Below the pieces are notes generated by a model that saw only the letters and a program-made list of their open reading frames with translations, did no database searches and was not told the DNA's origin. From Candidatus Nanoanaerosalina archaeon (GTDB lineage Archaea > Nanohalarchaeota > Nanosalinia > Nanosalinales > Nanoanaerosalinaceae), in NCBI GenBank assembly GCA_022729285.1, contig JALDAI010000041.1, forward strand, positions 1 through 6,685: DNA of 6,685 nt, given 5' to 3'. Each line of letters begins with the position of its first letter. Positions within the stretch are counted from its first letter, which is position 1. The position numbers and the translations under genes are program-made. Below, piece after piece: positions 1 to 6,124 of this stretch.

Positions 1-19
1 AAACAGTTTTAACAGTTAG

Positions 20-979
20 ATGAAAAAGGATGTTTTAATGAAAAGACTTGATCTTAAAGTAGGGTTTACATGTAACAACAACTGCGTTTTCTGTGCCCAA
101 GCACATAGGAAAGATCAGGGAGATAATACTTTTGAAGAGTTAGTGAAAGATCTTAAAGAAGGCTACAGAGACGGTGCAAGAGAAGTTGTGTTTACAGGAG
201 GGGAGCCTACAATAAGACCAGAGCTGCCTAAACTAGTTGAAACCGCTAAAAAAATAGGTTTCAGAAACATCCAGATACAGACGAACGGACGGATGTTTTA
301 CTACAAAAAATATGCTAAAAAACTTTTAGATGCAGGAGTAACAGAGTTCTCACCGGCTTTACACGGACCTGATAAAGAAACGCATGAAAACGGTACAAGA
401 GCAGAAGGAAGCTTTGAGCAGACACTTAACGGGATTAAGAATCTTAAAGAACTCGGAGCCTACGTTATAACTAATACAGTGATAAACAAGTACAACTACG
501 AAAAACTTCCGGAAACAGTTGAAATACTGATGGAGATAGGTGTTGACCAGTTCCAGCTAGCCTTTGTACATCCCTGCGGAAACGCTGGAGACAACTTTTA
601 CGAAGTAGTGCCTAGAAAATCAAAGGTAAAGCCTTATGTTCATAAAGCACTGGAGATAGCGGAGAACCATGAACACGAAGTCAAAAACATGATGGTAGAA
701 GCATACCCTTACTGCTTCATGGAAGGCTTTGAAAAATACGTTTCCCAGCTTTACATGCCTAACGCAGATATCAGAGGACAAGAAAAGAATATTAAAGACC
801 ATGAAAAAGTTAGGAAGACAACTGAGAAAAAGAAGGCAGAGAAGTGTAAGAGATGCAGGTTTTACAAAGTATGTGAAGGGCCTTGGAAAGAGTATCCTGA
901 ACATTATGGTTTCGAAGAGTTTGAACCGGTGGAAGGCGAACCTGTGGAGTCGAAAGAAGATATTTTAGGAACGGATTAA
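20..979 (+). CDS. hxsC: Radical SAM maturase, HxsC-like
   Basis: Predicted cytoplasmic radical SAM enzyme that would use a [4Fe-4S] cluster and S-adenosylmethionine to modify a peptide, here probably the histidine-serine repeat protein encoded at 6125. Seen: the cluster motif CNNNCVFC (C18, C22, C25), the SAM-contacting GGEP (60-63), and from residue 88 a stretch with TNGR, LHG and TRAEGSF that fits HxsC proteins as I remember them. Near the C-terminus C276, C279 and C285 (CxxCx5C) with C232 could hold an auxiliary Fe-S cluster. The length, about 315 residues, suits HxsC. Start: an in-frame stop lies directly before ATG 20, so nothing longer is possible. ATG 38 (residue 7) is a strong rival because AGGA at 27-30 sits seven bases ahead of it. 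It is the first gene of a + strand series, 34 bases before the HxsB-like gene. The radical SAM call is secure; the HxsC assignment rests on context and partial motif memory. Confidence 0.72.
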   Translation: MKKDVLMKRLDLKVGFTCNNNCVFCAQAHRKDQGDNTFEELVKDLKEGYRDGAREVVFTGGEPTIRPELPKLVETAKKIGFRNIQIQTNGRMFYYKKYAKKLLDAGVTEFSPALHGPDKETHENGTRAEGSFEQTLNGIKNLKELGAYVITNTVINKYNYEKLPETVEILMEIGVDQFQLAFVHPCGNAGDNFYEVVPRKSKVKPYVHKALEIAENHEHEVKNMMVEAYPYCFMEGFEKYVSQLYMPNADIRGQEKNIKDHEKVRKTTEKKKAEKCKRCRFYKVCEGPWKEYPEHYGFEEFEPVEGEPVESKEDILGTD

Positions 980-1013
980 AAAAACCAAAAAATTTGTAGA
1001 GAAGATAGATATT

Positions 1014-2480
1014 ATGGATTTTTCAAATATTAGTGGAATAGATGTGAAGAACTTGAAGCAGAGAGATTATATTTTAAACAACTACAACACCCACAAGTTC
1101 GATGAAAACCATATCCTAGTTACAACCGATCACAGCTCATGGACAGTTCTTGATAAACAAGAATACAAACTTTTAAGACTTGGAAGAGTTCATGAAGACA
1201 AAAAACTTTACCAGAAACTTGAGAAAGAAGGGATAATCCTTTCAGAAGACAATGTAAAAGACGTAGTAGAAACTTACAGGAAAAGCAAGTCATTTCTCTA
1301 CCAGGGACCAACACTACACATCGTAACACCTACTATGAGGTGTAACGCCAGGTGTGTCTACTGCCACTCAAGAGCGAAACATGTGGATGAAAAAGATGTG
1401 GATATGGATCGGGAGACCGCTAAAAAAATCGTTGACTTTATAATGAAAGCGCCTTCAGACTCCCATATAATCGAGTTCCAGGGAGGAGACACTCTTCTAA
1501 ACTACGATACAACAGAGTTCATAATAGACTACGCAAGAGATAGAGCAGAGGAAGAAGGTAAAAGGATTAGTTTCAGCCTTGTAACAAACTTAACTCTGAT
1601 GAACGAAGATATCATTGACTCACTTAAAAAAAGGGAGATAAAGGGTTTAGCAACATCGCTTGACGGACCTAAAGATATCCACGATAAAAACAGGATTTAT
1701 GCCAGAGACGGTAGAGGAACATATGAGGACACTGTTCACTGGATAAACAGGATAAACAACGAATTCAGCGACGATTTCAATTTAAACGCTATGACAACAG
1801 TTACAAGCCACGCATTAGGGAGAGGTAAAGACATTGTAGACGAATTTGTAGACCTTGGTTTTAACGGTATATGGTTAAGACCTCTAAACAACCTTGGTTA
1901 CGCAAAAGATACCTGGGACCAGATAGGTTATACTCAGAAAGAGTTCTTCAACTTCTGGACAAACTCTTTAGACTACATAATGGAGGTTAACAGGAACGGA
2001 CACAAACTCCATGAACTAATGGCGATGGTTTTCCTTTACAAGATATTTGACGACTACGACCCTAACTACGTCGATATAATGTCTCCTTGTGGAGCCGGTA
2101 TCGGCCAGCTTGTCTACAAGTACAACGGAGACATACATACATGCGATGAAGGAAAGATTGACGAAATGTTTAAACTAGGTAACGTCTACGAATCAAAGTA
2201 TACAGAAATATTTGACAACGAAACACTTATCTCAATGGTAGATATCTCATCAAAAGAGAGCTACATATGTAACAACTGTGAATGGAAACCTTTCTGCGGA
2301 GTATGCCCTGTAGCAACTTATAAACAGCAGGGATCGATCGTTTCAAAAGTTTGTGAAGACGAAAGAACGCGTATGTACAGTAGGATGATTAAAGACATTT
2401 TCAAAAGGATTATTTACAGTGAAGAAGACAGAAAAATGCTTAAAAAATGGAAAGAAGAAGACAAAGTGTACAGCAAGTAA
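1014..2480 (+). CDS. hxsB: Radical SAM/SPASM maturase, HxsB-like
   Basis: Predicted peptide-modifying radical SAM enzyme with a SPASM domain. Residues 1-100 form an N-terminal region without cluster motifs, containing the stretch ILVTTDHSSWTVLDKQEY typical of HxsB-type openings. The radical SAM core has C110, C114 and C117 (CNARCVYC) and QGGDT (156-160), where Asp replaces the usual Glu of GGEP. The C-terminal SPASM region has C359, C377, C419, C422, C428, C431 and C447, including CNNCEWKPFCGVCPVA, enough for two auxiliary [4Fe-4S] clusters. The 488 residues are normal for the family, which acts on HxsA-type repeat proteins in known gene neighbourhoods. No strong ribosome-binding site precedes ATG 1014, only a weak purine-rich GAGAAGATAG. 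It lies between the HxsC-like gene and the A24 peptidase gene on the same strand. Anaerobic SPASM maturases of other RiPP systems are the alternative, but the H-x-S repeat gene nearby favours HxsB. Confidence 0.8.
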   Translation: MDFSNISGIDVKNLKQRDYILNNYNTHKFDENHILVTTDHSSWTVLDKQEYKLLRLGRVHEDKKLYQKLEKEGIILSEDNVKDVVETYRKSKSFLYQGPTLHIVTPTMRCNARCVYCHSRAKHVDEKDVDMDRETAKKIVDFIMKAPSDSHIIEFQGGDTLLNYDTTEFIIDYARDRAEEEGKRISFSLVTNLTLMNEDIIDSLKKREIKGLATSLDGPKDIHDKNRIYARDGRGTYEDTVHWINRINNEFSDDFNLNAMTTVTSHALGRGKDIVDEFVDLGFNGIWLRPLNNLGYAKDTWDQIGYTQKEFFNFWTNSLDYIMEVNRNGHKLHELMAMVFLYKIFDDYDPNYVDIMSPCGAGIGQLVYKYNGDIHTCDEGKIDEMFKLGNVYESKYTEIFDNETLISMVDISSKESYICNNCEWKPFCGVCPVATYKQQGSIVSKVCEDERTRMYSRMIKDIFKRIIYSEEDRKMLKKWKEEDKVYSK

Positions 2481-2492
2481 GGTAAGAGAGGG

Positions 2493-2500
2493 AAAGGAGG
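2493..2500 (+). promoter_or_regulatory. Strong Shine-Dalgarno site for the A24 peptidase gene
   Basis: AAAGGAGG lies seven bases before ATG 2508 and is the best ribosome-binding site in the window at proper spacing. It fixes the start of the peptidase gene and shows that this genome uses anti-Shine-Dalgarno pairing for internal operon genes, whereas the other + strand genes have weak sites or none. Confidence 0.75.
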
Positions 2501-2507
2501 ACAAAAA

Positions 2508-3575
2508 ATGTTAGAAAATATTCTAAACTTTCTACCCATCCTCCTACCTGTATCTTTTATATCACTAATTATAGCCTATGAAGACTTTAAAACCGGCTTG
2601 ATAAAAAACCAGTATATCGTGGCACTTCTTCTAGGAGGTTTAGCATACCATTTATTTACCGGACAGATGTTTATTATCCCGTTACAAGTTGTTAAAATAT
2701 TTCTATTAGGATTAGCAGTAAGCTTTGGGTTTTACTTTATAGGTATTTGGCCAGCAGGAGATGCAAAACTTTTCTTAGTCTATATACTTCTTTTACCGCA
2801 TACAATGTACAACATAAACCTAGTAATGACATTAGCCCTAAACACCTTTGTACCGATTTTTTTCGTACTATCCATATACGTCTTAGTAAATAGCAGAAAA
2901 AGGATAGTAGAAGCACTTAAATACTCTTTAGAGCCCTACAGGCTTTTACTATTGGCAGTGATTCTTTTAGGTATAGCCGGTATAACTATGCGATTTTTAG
3001 AGATGTCAGGTATCCATGTAGATTTTTTCATAGCAATGTTTATCCTTTTCCTAGCTTTTGAACTGTTTTACTCAGTTTTATCGCTTAAATCAGAGCTTGT
3101 TTTCTTTCTTTTAGCAGTTCTAAGGATAATTTTCGACAGACAGAGAGTTATGACACAGGAATTTGTTTTTGAATCATTGATGCTTATAGGTATCTTCGTA
3201 TTTTTCAGATTCTTCCTACTCTACCTCATATACTACTTTTACACAAAAGAAACTGATATAGAGGATTTAGAGGAAGGTATGAGCCCTGCAGAGGGTATAG
3301 TGGAAGAAAATGATTCTTACCATAAAGTAAGCTTTCTAAACGTTTCATTTATCGACTACATGGAACAGAAAAAGAATAATTTTATCCACAACATAATATT
3401 TTTGACAGAAAAAGATGTTGAGAAGATAAAAAACCTCTACGAAAAAGGCAAACTAGGTCTTAAAACACTTAGAACCGATAGGAAACAGTACTTCGCACTT
3501 ATAATTTGGATAGGGTATCTGTTAACAGTAGCGCTTAGAACCGATGTAATACATTGGGTGTCCACATTAATATAA
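2508..3575 (+). CDS. A24-family prepilin-peptidase-like membrane aspartyl protease
   Basis: Integral membrane protein with the two-aspartate signature of prepilin/preflagellin peptidases (family A24: PilD, PibD, FlaK). Seen: D26 in AYEDFKTGLIKN just after the first hydrophobic segment, and D85 in WPAGDAKLF, the GxGD-type motif with Ala in place of the first variable residue. About six or more hydrophobic stretches fill residues 5-245. A soluble acidic and charged part follows (about 246-325), then a last membrane segment (329-345). Archaeal prepilin peptidases often carry a similar charged C-terminal tail plus terminal helix. The family cuts class III leaders at the cytosolic face of the membrane. 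No pilin gene is visible here, so the substrate is open: HxsA or a distant pilin. It is 27 bases after the HxsB-like gene with a strong ribosome-binding site and 25 bases before the HxsD-ferredoxin gene, so co-transcription is likely. The family call is firm; the role within the locus is inferred. Confidence 0.8.
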   Translation: MLENILNFLPILLPVSFISLIIAYEDFKTGLIKNQYIVALLLGGLAYHLFTGQMFIIPLQVVKIFLLGLAVSFGFYFIGIWPAGDAKLFLVYILLLPHTMYNINLVMTLALNTFVPIFFVLSIYVLVNSRKRIVEALKYSLEPYRLLLLAVILLGIAGITMRFLEMSGIHVDFFIAMFILFLAFELFYSVLSLKSELVFFLLAVLRIIFDRQRVMTQEFVFESLMLIGIFVFFRFFLLYLIYYFYTKETDIEDLEEGMSPAEGIVEENDSYHKVSFLNVSFIDYMEQKKNNFIHNIIFLTEKDVEKIKNLYEKGKLGLKTLRTDRKQYFALIIWIGYLLTVALRTDVIHWVSTLI

Positions 3576-3600
3576 AAAATTAGATTATTCATTAAGTAGT

Positions 3601-4314
3601 ATGGAATTCCAGACAAACGTTAGTATAAGCGATGACGGAGAGTTCGCCACAGTTGAGATCAACCCCGATATTTTTTCTTTAGAAGTAATTTACTCAGCAG
3701 CATACACTTTTCTAGATAAAGCATACTTTATATTCGACGGAGATCCGGAAGAAACAGTTAAAGTTAAATTAAAACCTAAAACAGATGAGGTAGAGCTTGA
3801 AGAACTTACGAAAGAACTACAAAACGAACTTGTTAATTATGCAGTATACGTTATACAGGCTTCAAGAAACCAGGGAGTAAGAAACGCTATTATACAAAGA
3901 GCATTAAATACTAATGGAGTAGTTTATACTGATGAAGAATCAGAAGAAGTTGAAGCAGGTGAAGCAGATATTATACAAGACGAAGAAGGTATTGCAGAAA
4001 CCTGGTCACCAGAAAAATCTGAAGGATTAGAAGATATGGATTTAGACGGTATAGCAAAATCTTGGACACCTGATGACATGCCAGACGATCTTGAAGAAGA
4101 CGAGGAAGACGGTGAGTACCCTGTTGTTGGAGATAAAGTAAAAGTTGATCAAAGTCTTTGTACAAACTGTGGGACCTGTAGAACATTAGCACCAGAAAGC
4201 TTTGAACTGGATGAAAACGGTAGATCTAAACCAGTAAGCCAGGAGATAGATGAAAACGTAAAAAGTGCAGCTGAAACATGTCCTGTCAACGCAATAATTC
4301 TTGAGGAAGAATGA
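3601..4314 (+). CDS. hxsD: HxsD-like protein fused to a [4Fe-4S] ferredoxin
   Basis: Two-domain protein. Residues 15-105 resemble HxsD, the small accessory protein of Hxs loci, with INPDIFSLEVIYSAAYTF, then KVKLKPK, then the helical LQNELVNYAVYVIQ and RNAIIQRAL. The function of HxsD is not established; a role in binding the substrate or the maturases is plausible. Residues 108-175 are a very acidic linker holding a 20-residue duplication (GIAETWSPE at 130, GIAKSWTPD at 150). Residues 178-237 are a single-cluster ferredoxin: C187, C190 and C193 (CTNCGTC) plus C227 followed by Pro, ending AIILEEE, as in archaeal and Thermotoga-type [4Fe-4S] ferredoxins. Free-standing HxsD is only about 100 residues, so the linker and ferredoxin are additions. 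The fusion suggests a dedicated electron donor to the two radical SAM enzymes upstream. No ribosome-binding site is evident before ATG 3601. Its stop overlaps the next start in ATGA. The ferredoxin call is very secure and the HxsD call fairly so. Confidence 0.8.
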   Translation: MEFQTNVSISDDGEFATVEINPDIFSLEVIYSAAYTFLDKAYFIFDGDPEETVKVKLKPKTDEVELEELTKELQNELVNYAVYVIQASRNQGVRNAIIQRALNTNGVVYTDEESEEVEAGEADIIQDEEGIAETWSPEKSEGLEDMDLDGIAKSWTPDDMPDDLEEDEEDGEYPVVGDKVKVDQSLCTNCGTCRTLAPESFELDENGRSKPVSQEIDENVKSAAETCPVNAIILEEE

Positions 4315-4565
4315 TTGACAATATAAATGTTTTGGACAAAGAAGCAGAGTTAAAACTTTCAAGTAGTCTTTACTCAGAAAACAGTATTGATAGAACAATT
4401 GAACGGTTTGAAAAAAACTTTTCAGTGACAAAAAAAGAAGACGGAGAAGAAGTAAGTATAGGTATTACAACCGAGTTAGACGTGGATATGGAGGAGGTAG
4501 CTTTAGAGTTTTTCAACTTCCTACTTTCCTTTGAAAGAGATAAAAAATCTTCTACAACATTATAG
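4311..4565 (+). CDS. Short second HxsD-like protein
   Basis: An 84-residue acidic soluble protein with no signal peptide and no cysteines. By eye it follows the HxsD domain of the gene before it: LSSSLYSENSIDRTIERF (16-33) matches the spacing of INPDIFSLEVIYSAAYTF, EVSIGIT matches VKVKLKP, and the helix MEEVALEFFNFLLSFERDK (59-77) matches LEELTKELQNELVNYAV. It stops soon after that helix and lacks the RNAIIQRAL part, linker and ferredoxin. It is therefore probably a divergent, shortened HxsD paralogue; a second subunit is one reading. The start overlaps the previous stop as ATGA, with GAGGAAG just ahead, so translation is likely coupled and the two products made in similar amounts. The stop is three bases from the end of the convergent HemN-like gene. 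Coding status is supported by position and coupling; the homology is a manual alignment and needs a profile comparison. Confidence 0.68.
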   Translation: MIDNINVLDKEAELKLSSSLYSENSIDRTIERFEKNFSVTKKEDGEEVSIGITTELDVDMEEVALEFFNFLLSFERDKKSSTTL

Positions 4566-4568
4566 TCA

Positions 4569-5969
4569 TTAAATATTTTCCTCATCGAGCTGTATACCAA
4601 ACGGATGGTTGATTATTTGTTGGTTTAAGTACGCCTCATTAAAACCTCCGTTTTCCCTGAAATCTTTATACTTTTTTAAGTAGTCTTGTGGTAAAAAAGT
4701 CTTTATTAGAAAGTTAGTTCTTAAAAGCCCTTTTTTAGTTACAACAGCTTTTTTATCATACAGTTCAAGGAGCCCTTTACCTTTCAAAAGAGATAACTCC
4801 TTAGAAAACCTTTTTTTAAAATCAATCCCGAATTTTTTCTCAAAAAAAGTATAATCAATAAATGAGTTGAACATAGTATTGTGGAGAATACAGTGAATTA
4901 GTTCATCAGTAAAACTAAACTCGTTTACAAGATTTACGCCCACACCGTTACTAGAAACATTTTCCAAGTAATCAGTTATATTTTCCGAGTTTAAAGCAGT
5001 ATATGAGTCAGTGATGCTAAAAGAACTAGGCCCTAAACCAATTATTTTTAGTCGTCCATTAGACTCCTTAATTTCCTCATTTTCGCCTATTTTCCTAAAC
5101 CGTATCTCAGTATCTTTGTGGCCTTCAGGATACCATCCTCCCGCTTTCAAGAACGTGTTTAAAACCATTAGCTGCATTAAATCCTTTTTTCTTAATGAAT
5201 CAACATTTTCAGAACTTTTTATCACTTTATATGCGCATACGTAGTCTATATTAAGCTTTAAAGACTTCTTAATAGTTTTTCTCCAATTATTTATTGACTG
5301 GTCTTCAAGCCCATAAAGAATATCTATTCTAACAGTTTCAAAAACTTGTTTACAAGTATTAACTAATTCAATAGCTTCCTCAACAGAGTGGCCACGGTTA
5401 TTATTATTTAAAATTTGGTTGTTGAAAGACTCTACGCCAACACTTACCTGGTTAAACCCTATCTCTCTAAGATTTTTTAAATAATCGTTATAATCAGTTT
5501 TTCTGACAAGTTCAGGATGTAACTCTATCTTAATATTGGAAGAATTAGAAGTATTAAAAACATCCTTAGCCTTTTCAATTATTTTTTCTAAGTCTTCTAA
5601 AGGTAGCAAAGACGGTGATCCTCCGCCTACTGATAAATAAGTTACAGAAAAATCTTTGTCATTATAAAATTCCATTTCATCCAAAATACCTTCTATTAAG
5701 TTATCCTTATTCTTTATACCTTCAGTTACAGAATAAACACAGAAATCACACTTTCTAGAACAGAAAGGGATGTGTATGTATATATCACATGTGTCCATAT
5801 CAGATTCCAAAGAATGTCTTTCAGGATCATATTTTTCAGAACTTTCAAGGTTGTATAAACAGCTGTACTTACCTGAAACGCCTTCAGAACCAAGATCAAA
5901 AGATTCCAACTCTTTCAACGAAAACTTATGCATCTTATCAACAAGGTTGTTTAGGACCTTTTCAGACAT
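4569..5969 (-). CDS. HemN/HemW-like radical SAM protein
   Basis: Radical SAM protein of the HemN/HemW/class C methyltransferase superfamily. Seen: YIHIPFCSRKCDFC (64-77; C70, C74, C77), GGGSPS (115-120) where the family usually has GGGTPS, the strand VSVGVESFN (175-183), ILYGLEDQS (217-225), and GLGPSSFS (311-318). A C-terminal part of about 100 residues resembles the HemN winged-helix-like region. The protein has 466 residues, longer than HemW (about 380), with about 60 residues before the core. True HemN carries an extra Cys right after the cluster motif; here the sequence is CVYS, so oxygen-independent coproporphyrinogen oxidase activity is doubtful. Heme chaperone, methyltransferase or a third peptide maturase are all open. 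It is divergent from hxsA and ends three bases from the operon. Its bases are strikingly AT-rich: about 26% GC in four sampled 60-base lines, against about 45% in four lines of the HxsB-like gene. Start: ATG 5969, with a TATA box giving a nearly leaderless message. Confidence 0.75.
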   Translation of the reverse strand: MSEKVLNNLVDKMHKFSLKELESFDLGSEGVSGKYSCLYNLESSEKYDPERHSLESDMDTCDIYIHIPFCSRKCDFCVYSVTEGIKNKDNLIEGILDEMEFYNDKDFSVTYLSVGGGSPSLLPLEDLEKIIEKAKDVFNTSNSSNIKIELHPELVRKTDYNDYLKNLREIGFNQVSVGVESFNNQILNNNNRGHSVEEAIELVNTCKQVFETVRIDILYGLEDQSINNWRKTIKKSLKLNIDYVCAYKVIKSSENVDSLRKKDLMQLMVLNTFLKAGGWYPEGHKDTEIRFRKIGENEEIKESNGRLKIIGLGPSSFSITDSYTALNSENITDYLENVSSNGVGVNLVNEFSFTDELIHCILHNTMFNSFIDYTFFEKKFGIDFKKRFSKELSLLKGKGLLELYDKKAVVTKKGLLRTNFLIKTFLPQDYLKKYKDFRENGGFNEAYLNQQIINHPFGIQLDEENI

Positions 5970-5989
5970 AAGAAAAAATTATTATCGGA

Positions 5990-6000
5990 TTAATATATAA
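5990..6000 (-). promoter_or_regulatory. Archaeal TATA box for the HemN-like gene
   Basis: On the minus strand this reads TTATATATTAA. Its centre is about 26 bases before the ATG at 5969, the spacing archaeal promoters keep between TATA box and transcription start, so the message would begin at or within a base or two of the start codon. The absence of any Shine-Dalgarno match in the gap fits a leaderless transcript. Confidence 0.55.
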
Positions 6001-6068
6001 GTGGATTATGAGAATAAAAAGATTGTTATAATACTTTTTAGACAAATAATTGCTAGAAAACTATAAAG

Positions 6069-6100
6069 AACTCACAAAAACTTATTTAACTCAAAAAAAC
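6069..6100. repeat. Imperfect 13-base direct repeat flanking the hxsA TATA element
   Basis: AACTCACAAAAAC (6069-6081) and AACTCAAAAAAAC (6088-6100) match at 12 of 13 bases and are offset by 19 bases, just under two helical turns. The candidate hxsA TATA box lies between and partly within them. This could be an operator for a regulator binding on the same face of the helix, or chance in an A-rich spacer. Confidence 0.35.
6081..6089 (+). promoter_or_regulatory. Candidate TATA box for hxsA
   Basis: CTTATTTAA, preceded by the A-rich CACAAAAA that could act as a BRE. With a start about 26 bases downstream of its centre, transcription would begin near 6111 and leave a leader of roughly 14 bases before ATG 6125. 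A second TATA-like string, CTATAAAG at 6061-6068, is an alternative and would give a leader of about 34 bases. No Shine-Dalgarno match precedes ATG 6125. Confidence 0.45.
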
Positions 6101-6124
6101 AAATGTTTGTACAGTTAAATCAAT

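Noticed and set aside
620..968. Overlapping frames inside the HxsC-like gene on both strands
   Set aside because: They overlap a radical SAM gene with intact motifs and show no family features of their own.
4138..4314. A separate ferredoxin gene
   Set aside because: The ferredoxin domain is in the same uninterrupted frame as the HxsD domain, with no ribosome-binding site or start codon at the domain boundary.
4370..4600. Minus-strand frames under the second HxsD-like gene
   Set aside because: The + strand gene is coupled to its neighbour by ATGA and aligns with the HxsD domain; the minus frames have low-complexity content only.
4672..4817. T-runs (4672-4677, 4731-4736, 4749-4754, 4811-4817) as terminators for the + strand operon, and A-runs at 4411-4417 and 4430-4436 as terminators for the minus gene
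   Set aside because: Archaea can terminate at poly-T, but these lie inside coding sequence of an AT-rich region where such runs are common; no single site stands out.
5770..6000. Plus-strand frames opposite the N-terminus of the HemN-like gene
   Set aside because: The minus strand carries the radical SAM cluster motif here; the plus frames are short, have no recognisable motif and would run through the divergent promoter.
6061..6068. CTATAAAG as the main hxsA TATA box
   Set aside because: Possible, but it would give a longer leader without any Shine-Dalgarno site; the element at 6081-6089 gives a short leader like that of the divergent gene. Kept only as an alternative.
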